DNA of 11,312 bases from Strigomonas culicis (GCA_000482145.1 AUXH01000607.1:1-11312); one strand, 5' to 3'; positions 1 to 7,463 are shown, counted from the stretch's first letter. The notes: a model not told the origin generated them from the letters alone. Program-made: numbers and translations.

Positions 1-92
<92 letters not shown>

Positions 93-100
93 GCGCGCGC
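1..100. repeat. (AC)n-(GC)n dinucleotide microsatellite, possible Z-DNA former
   Basis: Positions 1-90 are 45 uninterrupted AC units and 91-100 are five GC units. Only six bases (attacc) separate the repeat from the ATG of the next gene. Alternating purine-pyrimidine runs of CA/TG and especially CG are the classic Z-DNA-forming sequences. The repeat touches the window edge, so its true length is unknown. It contains no AG dinucleotide, so a spliced-leader acceptor for the following gene cannot lie within it. Confidence 0.97.
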
Positions 101-106
101 ATTACC

Positions 107-328
107 ATGAGTGTTCTTTTCGACTTTGAAACAGTAGTGTACATACTAGTGTTGCTTATATGCTCTGCCACTTACATTAGACAGTATCGACCCACGCTAT
201 TCCACAGAGATAGCCAAGAGTTGTACAAGAAATGTTTGTACAAGTGCAGTGTTGTAGGAGATCGCCTGTCGCTGTGGGTAGCTGCCGTCTGCGTCATACT
301 GGCATTTCGTGTTTTGTTTGTATATTGA
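107..328 (+). CDS. Kish/TMEM167-family secretory-pathway membrane protein
   Basis: A 73-residue protein that matches the Kish (TMEM167) family along its whole length; animal members are about 72 residues. The N-terminus MSVLFDFETVVYILVLLIC resembles the family start MSA-(I/L)-FNFQSLL...LLIC. It is followed by a YIR...P motif (residues 23-29), a central K-C...(V/I)G-(D/E)-R segment (46-53) and a C-terminal hydrophobic helix ending in LF. Two membrane segments are visible, at about residues 10-24 and 56-73, with a basic, cysteine-containing loop between them. Family members are Golgi or early secretory pathway proteins needed for secretion, with no known enzymatic activity. The first ATG after the AC/GC repeat gives the family-length protein. 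The assignment rests on recalled family similarity; a TMEM167A/B distinction is not possible. Confidence 0.88.
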   Translation: MSVLFDFETVVYILVLLICSATYIRQYRPTLFHRDSQELYKKCLYKCSVVGDRLSLWVAAVCVILAFRVLFVY

Positions 329-531
329 TGCTGTACAACGTCTGAACGAATGTACGTCACAATGCTGTTCAGCTTCTCAAATTTTAATTGTACTTTTTAT
401 GTATTTTTTTTTTAAGGAGCACCTTTTTACTTTTCCCTTTTCTGTTGTCATTGCTATTCCTGATGTAGATCACCGCTTGTTCTGTTCCCACTCGGTATTT
501 AATCTTCTTCTCGCTCTCTCTTAGCAGCTAG

Positions 532-571
532 GATTTTTTTTTTACTCTTTTCTTTTTTCATCGGTGGCGAG
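532..571 (+). promoter_or_regulatory. Candidate trans-splicing signal for the NDUFA5-like gene
   Basis: A nearly pure T/C tract (about 532-558) is followed by the first downstream AG at 570-571. In trypanosomatids the spliced leader is usually joined at the first AG after such a tract. The predicted 5' UTR would be about 210 bases and free of ATG. Later AGs, for example at 758-759, are possible alternatives. Confidence 0.5.
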
Positions 572-691
572 TACTTGTATACTCATACATCTGTATACTG
601 TTTCGCCTTTACTAGTATTAGGATTAGCAGCTGCTTCCCTCTGCACGGTGGGTAGCTAGTAACATCTCAAGTCAAAGCCTAGGCCACACCC

Positions 692-712
692 ATATATATA
701 TATATATATATA
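692..712. repeat. (AT)n microsatellite in a predicted 5' UTR
   Basis: About ten AT units in uninterrupted alternation, lying 70 bases before the NDUFA5-like start codon. If the acceptor near 571 is used, this run is transcribed into the 5' UTR and could form a weak self-complementary hairpin. Confidence 0.9.
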
Positions 713-781
713 TTTACTTATTTGTTTTGAATCATTGGTGGCATTGTGTGCAATTACAGATACCGTTAAATACGCCCTACA

Positions 782-1567
782 ATGTTCAAGAGCAGAACTC
801 TCTTGTCCCTCTTCAGCCGCACGTCGGTGCTCCTTACCGTGAGCGACGAGTACATCCCTCGCGCCTTCCCCGTCAAGGCGACGACCGGTCTTGCCGGTGT
901 TGCGGTAGAGCCCCTGTGGAAGCCCAAGCTGTTAGCGGCGTCCGCTGAGCTGCAGTCGTTCCTCATGACATCGGACATCCCTCCCGAATCCACGTATTAT
1001 CATGTAGCCATGACTTTAGTGAAGCGCATCAATTATGGTGTCAAGGAGTGCCAGGACGACTGGTGTACGTTAGAGAAGAAGTTCTTCTGGGGATGGCCCG
1101 TGGAGCACATCCTCCAGGTGACGTGGCGCGAGCTGGAGACGGCGCAAAAGTGGAACGAGTGGCGGTTGTGGGAGCTGGACCCGGAGCAGGTGAAGAAGGT
1201 AGCCCGCGAGGACCAGGGCATTGGCCGCGAGGGCCGTGGCTACGCCACACCGTGGGAGCAGGTCGCGCGCGAGGACTTTGACAAGCGCAAGAAGGCGCTC
1301 ACGCAGGAGGAGATGGCGGAGCTGAAGCGCATGGACACGGAGCGCATGGCGCGGGAGACGGCCGCCTACAAGGAGCGGAAGGATCGGATCCGCGACGACC
1401 TAGAAAAAGCTAGAGGCGACATGCTCAAGAAGTTCCTTAACAAACGCTATGCGGTGGATAAGGACTTGATGCGCATGCAGCCCGGTAAGCTCTACAGCGG
1501 CAAGGAGGCAGAAGATCTGATTGCAGAGCTTCGTGCGTCCGTGAAGCAAGATCAGCCGAAAAAGTGA
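782..1567 (+). CDS. NDUFA5-like subunit of mitochondrial complex I (B13 family), extended
   Basis: A 261-residue protein. Residues 1-20 (basic, with Ser and Leu, no acids) look like a mitochondrial targeting peptide. Residues 32-134 match the NDUFA5/B13 family (ETC complex I subunit). They carry the family's opening K-x-TTGL-x-G-x-AV (residues 32-41) and the closing ELETA-x-K-x-x-EWRLWE segment (118-131), which parallels ELN-x-ARKMREWKLWEP of the mammalian protein. NDUFA5 is an accessory subunit of the matrix arm of NADH:ubiquinone oxidoreductase and is usually about 115 residues. Here about 127 charged, probably helical residues (135-261, rich in Lys, Glu, Arg) follow, ending in a basic tail. 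The ATG at 782 is the first after the candidate splice sites and opens the targeting peptide. Family assignment is fairly firm; the role of the extension is unknown. Confidence 0.85.
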   Translation: MFKSRTLLSLFSRTSVLLTVSDEYIPRAFPVKATTGLAGVAVEPLWKPKLLAASAELQSFLMTSDIPPESTYYHVAMTLVKRINYGVKECQDDWCTLEKKFFWGWPVEHILQVTWRELETAQKWNEWRLWELDPEQVKKVAREDQGIGREGRGYATPWEQVAREDFDKRKKALTQEEMAELKRMDTERMARETAAYKERKDRIRDDLEKARGDMLKKFLNKRYAVDKDLMRMQPGKLYSGKEAEDLIAELRASVKQDQPKK

Positions 1568-2189
1568 GCCACGGTTTGTGTACAAGCGTGCGTGTGTGTG
1601 CATGTGTGTATGCCCGCGTGTTCCTGGTTTCATTTTTTTAAAAAATACCCGGACCGATCCGAAAAAAAAAAAACAAGAAAAGAAAAAGAGAATCCTCTTT
1701 ACCGTCTGTTTTTTTTTTCTTCCTTAAACAATTAAGCATTTTTTAAGATCTAGTAGTAGTAGCTTTGTTTACTAGTTTTTTTTTCTCTTAATTATTGCCA
1801 CATTACCAGTAGTCTTTTATCTTAAATAGATAGAAGAAGAAAAAAAGAGAATTATGAAAATCAGTGTTGGTTTGCGTTCACGAATACTTCCTGTTTCATT
1901 TTTTTTGACTTGCGTATTGTCACGAGCGTGCATTTCATTTTTACGTACACGTTCCTCTCATATGTCATCTTCTTCGCTGCTGCCGTATCACCTTTTTTTT
2001 TGTCTCTTTCTCTATCTCACTTTTTCCATCCCATTCTAGCCATTTCGCTCTTATTTTTCTTTTATTTTTTCTTCTTCTGCCTTCTCTCTTTCTCCATCGT
2101 GTCTAGAAACTTACGCCTCTCGTATCTCTCGTTCGTTCACGCTCAACTACTTGAGGTTCTCCAGCTACACGCAAGATCGACTTCCTGAC
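1568..2189. other. Intergenic region: GT-rich 3' UTR, A-rich run, long T/C tracts
   Basis: A 622-base spacer. From 1575 to about 1615 it is GT-rich with several TG repeats, typical of a 3' UTR. A purine-rich A run follows (about 1660-1692), then T-rich sequence with many tracts. From about 1985 to 2102 it is dominated by T and C. Short open frames here (for example 1854-2039 and 1910-2188) translate to Phe/Ser/Leu-rich low-complexity strings produced by the pyrimidine tracts. I do not consider them genes. Confidence 0.8.
2041..2106 (+). promoter_or_regulatory. Polypyrimidine tract and candidate splice acceptor for the CCCH gene
   Basis: An extended T/C tract ends at an AG at 2105-2106; an earlier AG at 2038-2039 closes the preceding tract. 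Using 2106 gives an 83-base 5' UTR without any ATG before the start at 2190. This supports that start over the longer open frame that reaches back to a TTG at 2151. Confidence 0.6.
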
Positions 2190-3125
2190 ATGAACGGTTT
2201 CCCTAGCTCATCCAGCGTGAAGGACCGCGTGTGCGTGGCCTTCTATGAGAGTGGTCAGTGCCCGTTCGGCGGCCGCTGCGAACACGCCCACAACTTCAAC
2301 GAGCTCAACGGGGACACACAGTCCAAGCTCCTCAGCAGCGTGCCGATGGGGTCCATTCCGGCCCACTTCATGGGAGGCCGGCGCTGCCTGGGCAGCCCCC
2401 TGGACGACGTGCTGTCCGACGCGGGCGGTGCGGGTGGCAGTGGCACTCGCCACGCCCGCCGCCACGCTGGTGCTGCGGCCGAGGCCGGCGCCGCGGGGCC
2501 GTCGCTGCGCAAGCTGCAGCTGCGCAGCAAGACGCTGCAGGACAGCCTGTCGACGTGCAGCCAGGTCTCCAGCTCGGACGGCAGCCCGCACAGCCGCGGC
2601 GGCCTCAGGCCGGCCGCGCCGCAGTCGCTCGACCACTTCCAGATGCGCCTGCCCGCGCGCTGCCACTACCCCCACCGCAACATCCTCGGCACCTACTACG
2701 ACGTGCTCGGCCTCCCGCGCACCGCGGCGCGGGAGGAGGTTCTGCGCAAGTACCAGTCGTGGCGCGCCGAGGGCTTCAAGCACATGCGTCTCGTCGATAC
2801 CGCCAACGCCGAGTCGGTCGACCGGCTGGTGGTGGAGGCGCGCAACGTCCTGGGCGAGCCCGCCCTGCGCGCCGAGTACGATCGTCTCCTACCTGCCGAG
2901 ACCGCCTCCTTCTCCCCCGCATTCGGGAAAGGGCAGGCGATGCCATCCTGCAGCAGCAATACCTCTGTCAGCCAGCGCCAGACACAGGGCCAGTCGTCCG
3001 CTGCGTCGACGTCGTCGGATCAGCTGCCTTACATGGACTACAACGTTACCAGGTTTAGCGATCTTGGCTTCGCAGACCTGACGTCGCCACTGACGGGCAA
3101 GGCCTTTGCCAGCGACATTTGGTAA
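2190..3125 (+). CDS. CCCH zinc-finger protein with degenerate J-like domain
   Basis: A 311-residue protein. Residues 15-34 form one CCCH zinc finger of spacing C-x8-C-x5-C-x3-H (Cys15, Cys24, Cys30, His34) with the usual aromatic residues (F18, Y19, F26). Such fingers typically bind single-stranded RNA, and trypanosomatids use many of them to control mRNA stability and translation. Residues 35-160 are Ala/Gly/Ser-rich and probably disordered. Residues about 168-235 resemble a J domain: YYDVLGL at the start, a helix with a KYQSW core, and a closing R-A-EYDRLL. The HPD tripeptide that stimulates Hsp70 is replaced (approximately KHM), so it is J-like and unlikely to activate Hsp70 in the standard way. 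The C-terminal 70 residues are Ser/Gln-rich. The ATG at 2190 is the first after the splice acceptor. I cannot assign an established gene name. Confidence 0.85.
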   Translation: MNGFPSSSSVKDRVCVAFYESGQCPFGGRCEHAHNFNELNGDTQSKLLSSVPMGSIPAHFMGGRRCLGSPLDDVLSDAGGAGGSGTRHARRHAGAAAEAGAAGPSLRKLQLRSKTLQDSLSTCSQVSSSDGSPHSRGGLRPAAPQSLDHFQMRLPARCHYPHRNILGTYYDVLGLPRTAAREEVLRKYQSWRAEGFKHMRLVDTANAESVDRLVVEARNVLGEPALRAEYDRLLPAETASFSPAFGKGQAMPSCSSNTSVSQRQTQGQSSAASTSSDQLPYMDYNVTRFSDLGFADLTSPLTGKAFASDIW

Positions 3126-3484
3126 GGCGAGTCGTCACCATAGATAGACCCGATGTATCCAAAGAAGAAAACGAAGAAGAATGATAAAGAAAAGCAGAAA
3201 CGAAGGTCAGGTGAGGTGAGAGGGGATATGAAAAATGATACTAATTAAAAAAGCTCTCGCTTTTTTGTCGTTTTAGTTTTGTTTTCTGTTGACCCTCTTC
3301 TACTCTTTTGGGTTGCACCTGGTGTAGAGTGCAGCGCGGTACACACATGAAACAACACGTTGGGTGACCCACCGTATATATTCGTTGTTTTCTGTAAACA
3401 ACAAAAACAAAAACATATACTCGGCAAGTCATGTTGTTCATCCACATGCATGTTTGTACACATCCGTATATATGCATCTTTGTC

Positions 3485-3517
<33 letters not shown>

Positions 3518-3563
3518 ATGTATGTATCTATGCATGTATGTATGTATGTGTGTGTGTGTGTGT
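3485..3563. repeat. TA/TG/TATG microsatellite cluster
   Basis: A run of TA units (3485-3506) passes into TG units, then TATG-type tetranucleotides with small interruptions, and ends with another TG run up to about 3563. This compound simple repeat is typical of trypanosomatid intergenic DNA. It generates long but meaningless open frames in several phases. Confidence 0.93.
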
Positions 3564-4378
3564 CGCACTTCTCGTGCCCTCCTTTGTACGTTTCTTTTAT
3601 CTTGTTTTTGTACAAATCGTAGATACCTGCATCTCTTCTCTCATGTTATTTTCGCGCCCTTGCGCTTTTGAAAGCACTGTACCTCCTTCCTTTTTTTTTC
3701 TCTCCTTTTTTTTTAGTTTTGCACGCTTGTTGTTGCTTGTGCATCTTTGTGGACTTATGTGTCTGCTGGCGCTTACCTGTACTTCCTCTTTTCTAGATTC
3801 ACCCAGCAGGCACATGAGGGGTGCGTTCAACAACAACAAGTAAGCAGCAAAATAAAGAGGGAAACTGGCAGCCCTGGCAAACAACTCTAATACAATAGAG
3901 TTTTTCCTGGAAAGATGGAAGAGCACTTTTATAGTGAAAAGGTCATCTGCTTCTTTTTTTTTTGTACATCACTCAAATACATCAATATATAAGCAAAACT
4001 ACTCGTCTTTTTAAAGACACTTTTTTTTCTTATCTTGCAAATTCCCCCGTTCTCAATTCTTTATCATTAGCTCAAACATGGAAAAAACATTTTCGTTCTC
4101 TTTTCAAATTGCACCCTGTACTTCTTTTTTTGCATTTGCTAGCACACTAGATTCAAATCAGATTTTTTCTTGTTATACACCTCATATGACTCTAGACCAG
4201 AATCCACACATCAATGTTTTTGTTTTCTCCTTTTTCTTCCTACATATGCACCGTCACTGTATTTTTCTTATCACGGTACACACATGGAAAGCAATTGCTT
4301 TTTATTTCTCACTACCATACTCTCCTTTAGTTCTGTTATCGTATCATTGTTTACATGGTGTGAAACCTACTGCAATAG

Positions 4379-4432
4379 AATCACGTTACCTCCTCTTCTC
4401 GCCCCCTCTCTCTCATTCTGCTTGACTCAAAG
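4379..4432 (+). promoter_or_regulatory. Trans-splicing signal of eL30 copy 1
   Basis: A dense C/T tract (about 4386-4421) is followed by the first good AG at 4431-4432. This leaves a 5' UTR of only 13 bases before the ATG at 4446. Short leaders are common for trypanosomatid ribosomal protein mRNAs. Confidence 0.65.
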
Positions 4433-4445
4433 ACTACAACTCAAA

Positions 4446-4760
4446 ATGGCCAAGAAGACCAAGTCTAAGGTGGACACCATCAACACCAAGATCCAGCTGG
4501 TGATGAAGTCCGGCAAGTACGTGCTCGGCACGCAGCAGTCCCTGACGACCCTCCGCCAGGGCCGCAGCAAGCTGATCGTGCTGGCGAACAACTGCCCCCC
4601 GATCACCCGCGCTGAGGTCGTGTACTACTGCACCCTGAGCAAGACCCCCATCCACCACTACGCTGGCAACAACCTTGACCTCGGTACCGCGTGCGGCAAG
4701 CACTTCCGCACCTGCGCGCTGTCCATCACCGACGTCGGTGACTCCGATATCACCGCGTAA
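4446..4760 (+). CDS. RPL30: Ribosomal protein eL30 (L30), copy 1
   Basis: A 104-residue protein of the L7Ae/L30e RNA-binding fold, a component of the 60S ribosomal subunit. It matches eukaryotic eL30 throughout: [12 protein letters not shown] (residues 17-28), the RQG-(R/K)-xKL segment, LANNCP (48-53), HHYxGNN and LGTACGK, then the closing DxGDSDI. It stops about ten residues short of the animal protein, lacking the C-terminal tail after DSDI. The upstream reading frame is open to 4170, but the splice acceptor at 4432 and homology place the start at 4446. The copy at 5006 encodes an identical protein from an identical nucleotide sequence. In yeast, eL30 binds its own transcript; nothing here shows whether that holds in this organism. 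Confidence 0.97.
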   Translation: MAKKTKSKVDTINTKIQLVMKSGKYVLGTQQSLTTLRQGRSKLIVLANNCPPITRAEVVYYCTLSKTPIHHYAGNNLDLGTACGKHFRTCALSITDVGDSDITA

Positions 4761-4926
4761 GTGAGGAGCATGCACACACGTTAACTCTAGTGTTGGATTT
4801 GTAGTCCTTGTTTTCATTTTATTTTAGCTTTAATTTCCCACAAAACAAAACAGAACAAAAAAGGAACTTGCTTGCTGTCCGAGAAGGGACACCTATGTAA
4901 TGTCCACCTTTGCGTATGAAAGTATT

Positions 4927-4983
4927 ACTTTCTGCTCTACCTTCTTCTCCCCTTTTCTTTACTTCTGTTTACTACTTACATAG
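4927..4983 (+). promoter_or_regulatory. Trans-splicing signal of eL30 copy 2
   Basis: A C/T-rich tract from about 4927 to 4977 is followed by an AG at 4982-4983. The predicted 5' UTR is 22 bases and begins with a run of ten A residues. It shares no evident sequence with the leader of copy 1 beyond the bases next to the ATG. Confidence 0.65.
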
Positions 4984-5005
4984 AAAAAAAAAATAGCAGG
5001 ACATA

Positions 5006-5320
5006 ATGGCCAAGAAGACCAAGTCTAAGGTGGACACCATCAACACCAAGATCCAGCTGGTGATGAAGTCCGGCAAGTACGTGCTCGGCACGCAGCAGTC
5101 CCTGACGACCCTCCGCCAGGGCCGCAGCAAGCTGATCGTGCTGGCGAACAACTGCCCCCCGATCACCCGCGCTGAGGTCGTGTACTACTGCACCCTGAGC
5201 AAGACCCCCATCCACCACTACGCTGGCAACAACCTTGACCTCGGTACCGCGTGCGGCAAGCACTTCCGCACCTGCGCGCTGTCCATCACCGACGTCGGTG
5301 ACTCCGATATCACCGCGTAA
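5006..5320 (+). CDS. RPL30: Ribosomal protein eL30 (L30), copy 2
   Basis: A second 104-residue eL30 gene, 245 bases downstream of the first and in the same orientation. By eye the nucleotide sequence is identical to copy 1 from one base before the ATG to four bases past the stop codon (4445-4764 versus 5005-5324, about 320 bases). The sequences outside diverge at once. Function and motifs are the same as copy 1 (60S subunit, L7Ae/L30e fold). Tandem duplicates kept identical in the coding part are common for trypanosomatid ribosomal proteins, where gene dosage replaces promoter strength. Different UTRs may allow different expression. A leftward open frame antisense to this gene is a composition artefact. 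Confidence 0.97.
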   Translation: MAKKTKSKVDTINTKIQLVMKSGKYVLGTQQSLTTLRQGRSKLIVLANNCPPITRAEVVYYCTLSKTPIHHYAGNNLDLGTACGKHFRTCALSITDVGDSDITA

Positions 5321-5507
5321 GTGAAGATCATGCGCGTGGTATACCTGCGATTCTTTTTTCACTTTGTTTTGCTTTTTCATTTTCATTTCAATAATTCTAT
5401 GGTTCCGCACGTGTGCTCTTCTGTGAGGAAAGTGTGCGAAACACCTTCTGCTCTTGTGTCTGTTGCAGCGTAAACACCTTGTTGCCATAACCTATGCACA
5501 CTTGACG

Positions 5508-5551
5508 TTTTCTCCTTCTTCCTTTTTTTTTCCCCGATGTTTCTTCTTCAG
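5508..5551 (+). promoter_or_regulatory. Trans-splicing signal of the RRM/S1-like gene
   Basis: A long C/T tract (about 5508-5549) ends at an AG at 5550-5551. It excludes the open frame that reaches back to a TTG at 5454. The first ATG afterwards is at 5589, in frame with the large ORF, giving a 5' UTR of 37 bases. Confidence 0.7.
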
Positions 5552-5588
5552 TATTATATACATATCTAGTTCGATTTCTCAGCTCTTT

Positions 5589-7463
5589 ATGCACCAAACG
5601 CGCAGGTTATCCCTCTCCTTAGACTCCATCAAGAATGACTCCATCAAGTTTCAGCTGTACGAGACATTTGCTGCCTATGGCGTCGTCGAGTGTGTCCGCT
5701 TTCACGAGATGACCAGCTACACCCCCACCAGCGTCACCGTGCAGTTCCAGCGTCTGTCCAGCGCGGAGCGGCTGCTGCGCGACACGGCGGCGCACGGCAA
5801 GAAGTGGGTCGCGCAGTGCGAGGTGGCGGTGCCGCACACCGGCGCGGCGCTGCTGGCCACGAGCCCGCAGCCGCTCGACGAGGCGCGGCTGCGGGACCTC
5901 CTGCACCCGCCGCCGGACGCGACGTTTGAGGAGAAGTCCGTGCATGTGCTGGACGCGAACATGCTGGGCGGCGGCGGCGCCATATGGGACGCGCTCAGCA
6001 AGGCGGCTGCCTGCGTGGCGGCGCACGCGGTGGGCCGGTACGTCGGCGTGCTCGCCTTCGCGTCGTCGCGCGCGGCGCACGACTTCCTGACGCAGCACCA
6101 GGCCGCCGCGGCCAAGGCGCACCGCGTGTACCTGCAGCACCTGGGGCCGCCGGAGGGCGAGCTGCACCAGGCGGCGCGGCTGCTGCTCTGCCGCCGGCCC
6201 GCCGGCCAGCTGGCGCCCGACCTGCAGCTCCGCGGCTTTGTCGTGCACATGGTGAGCAGCACCGTGTGCAAGGTCGACGCGGGCGTGCACCGCGAGGGCC
6301 TGTCCGACGCGGCCGACGCGCTCCTGCTGCTGGAGGTGCGCACCAACTTCCTCAAGGTGGGCGCCGGCGACGAGGTGCTGGTGCGCGTGGTCGACATGGC
6401 GCACCAGACAGCCATCCTCGAGAAGGTCATCAAGTCCAACGCGGCGCTGCCGATGCGCATGATGCCGCGGCGGCTCCTGACCACCGCCCCCGGCGGCGCG
6501 CAGGGCCTCCACCCGCAGCAGGTGCCGCGCGGCGGCGGTCTCGCGGGGAGGCCAGACCTGGCCGGCCGGCTGCAGCGCATGCTGCGGGAGCGCAAGCTCC
6601 AGAAGGGCGAGGCCGCCGACGCGGCCGCGTCGCCGAGGGAGGTCGTCTGCGCCTACCCAAAAGGGCTGGCGCCGTACACCGCCATGATCATCCAAGTCGA
6701 CCGCATCGGCGAGGACGGCGTGCACGCGCACTGTGTGCAGCTCCCCGCCGCCGGGGGGGACGCGTCGGCCTCCGCGCCTGTCGCGACGCCGTGGGCCGCG
6801 TTCCTGCCGAGCGCGCTGCTGCCGCCCCTGAGCGGCGCGGAGTGGCAGTCCTTCGCCGTCGAGGGTGAGCGCATGGCCGTGTGCCTGCTCTACTGCGTCT
6901 CCGTCGGCGAGAGCGCCGCGACGCTGCGCTGCGTTGTGTCCAAGACGGACGCCGACATGGGGCTTGGGCAGCGGGCCGCGCCGCCGGGCTCCCCCGCCGC
7001 GGCGGACGGGGCGCCGCCGACCGTCGGCCAGCGGCTCGCGTGTGCGCTGGGTCACGTGGTCACCGCGGACGCCGTCGGCGTCGCCGAGTCGCCTGCGCTG
7101 CGCCTGCCCGCCTACCTCCTGGTGCCCGGCGCCGCGACGGCGGCCTCCGCCTTTCCCATCTTCGCCCCGGAGGCGGGCGTCGCGGGCGCCGCCTCGGCGT
7201 GTCCGCCGCGCGGTGGCGGCGATGGCGGGGAGGGCTCGAGTCCCTCGACCGCGGGCCAGCCGCAGCTGCTGGACCTCGTGGTGTCGGAGGTGGTGGCGCA
7301 CGACCGCGAGTACGGCTGCTACGGTGTGGCCGTGAGTGAGGCGCTCTACGCGCGGAAGCGCCAGCGCGACGAGGAGGAGCAGCAGCTCCAACGGGAGGAG
7401 ACCATGCGGCTGGTCAGAGAGCGGTTGGCCGCCGCGCTCGGCAAAAGCGCCCCGGCACCTTGA
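5589..7463 (+). CDS. Putative RNA-binding protein with RRM-like and S1/OB-like segments
   Basis: A 624-residue protein I do not recognise as a named gene. Residues about 5-85 have an RRM-like pattern: a beta strand near LSLSL, a helix IKFQLYETFAAYG, a strand VVECVRFHE, then TSVTVQFQRLSSAERLL. A second, weaker RRM-like segment lies at about 117-175 (VHVLDA ... GVLAFASSRAAHDFL). Residues about 216-285 look like an S1/OB fold: GFVVHMV, then VHREGLSD, then VGAGDEVLVRVVD. Similar beta-rich segments at about 355-440 and 479-510 may be further S1-like units. The C-terminus (585-624) is a charged helix rich in Arg, Glu and Gln. The arrangement suggests rRNA processing or another RNA-binding role, but this is inference. 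Codons are very GC-rich (Ala, Gly, Arg abundant), producing long spurious frames on the other strand. The start at 5589 is supported by the splice site at 5551. Confidence 0.8.
   Translation: MHQTRRLSLSLDSIKNDSIKFQLYETFAAYGVVECVRFHEMTSYTPTSVTVQFQRLSSAERLLRDTAAHGKKWVAQCEVAVPHTGAALLATSPQPLDEARLRDLLHPPPDATFEEKSVHVLDANMLGGGGAIWDALSKAAACVAAHAVGRYVGVLAFASSRAAHDFLTQHQAAAAKAHRVYLQHLGPPEGELHQAARLLLCRRPAGQLAPDLQLRGFVVHMVSSTVCKVDAGVHREGLSDAADALLLLEVRTNFLKVGAGDEVLVRVVDMAHQTAILEKVIKSNAALPMRMMPRRLLTTAPGGAQGLHPQQVPRGGGLAGRPDLAGRLQRMLRERKLQKGEAADAAASPREVVCAYPKGLAPYTAMIIQVDRIGEDGVHAHCVQLPAAGGDASASAPVATPWAAFLPSALLPPLSGAEWQSFAVEGERMAVCLLYCVSVGESAATLRCVVSKTDADMGLGQRAAPPGSPAAADGAPPTVGQRLACALGHVVTADAVGVAESPALRLPAYLLVPGAATAASAFPIFAPEAGVAGAASACPPRGGGDGGEGSSPSTAGQPQLLDLVVSEVVAHDREYGCYGVAVSEALYARKRQRDEEEQQLQREETMRLVRERLAAALGKSAPAP

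Larger units (their letters stand above)
329..781. other. Intergenic region: Kish 3' UTR, splice signals, NDUFA5-like 5' UTR
   Basis: This 453-base stretch is T-rich and carries only short, low-complexity open frames that I do not consider genes. It contains scattered pyrimidine runs, a strong tract at 532-560, a short TA microsatellite at 692-712, and several AG dinucleotides between 570 and 760 that could serve as trans-splice acceptors for the next gene. No ATG occurs between 572 and the start codon at 782, so all of these acceptors are compatible with that start. Confidence 0.8.
3126..4445. other. Long non-coding spacer before the eL30 pair
   Basis: About 1.3 kb with no convincing gene, much longer than most other spacers here. 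It holds a purine-rich stretch just after the stop (about 3159-3235), a TA/TG/TATG microsatellite cluster (3485-3563), a strong pyrimidine tract ending in AG near 3715, a second tract around 3951-3964, and several hundred bases of A/T-rich sequence before the eL30 splice signal. Open frames of up to about 160 codons (3364-3843) translate into repeats of Tyr, Ile, Cys and Val from the microsatellite and look spurious. It probably holds a long 3' UTR of the CCCH gene and possibly a non-coding transcript between two processing sites. Confidence 0.7.
4445..5324 (+). repeat. Tandem direct duplication of eL30 (about 320-base units)
   Basis: Two direct copies, 4445-4764 and 5005-5324, appear identical at every base, including synonymous positions, while both flanks and the 240-base spacer between them are unrelated. 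The repeat therefore coincides almost exactly with the coding sequence, suggesting gene conversion limited to the ORF or duplication followed by rapid UTR divergence. Confidence 0.93.

Noticed and set aside
2208..3081. Long open frames on both strands overlapping the CCCH gene
   Set aside because: They are Arg/Ala-rich shadows of the GC-rich gene; only the frame at 2190-3125 contains a zinc finger and J-like segment.
3360..3843. Open frames of 103-159 codons across the TA/TG repeat
   Set aside because: The translation is made of Tyr/Ile/Cys/Val repeats dictated by the microsatellite and changes character outside it.
4170..4445. N-terminal extension of eL30 copy 1 (196-residue frame)
   Set aside because: The extension comes from pyrimidine-rich leader DNA, lies before the splice acceptor at 4432, and eL30 proteins begin at the internal Met.
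4976..5488. Minus-strand frame of 170 codons antisense to eL30 copy 2, and a similar frame at 4434-4817
   Set aside because: Both appear because the identical eL30 sequence is open on the opposite strand; they have no independent features.
5619..7391. 590-codon open frame on the minus strand opposite the RRM/S1-like gene
   Set aside because: It is produced by the very GC-rich codons of the sense gene; its translation is Arg/Gly/Ala/His-rich low complexity without domains, and the sense frame has domain-like patterns and a splice signal.
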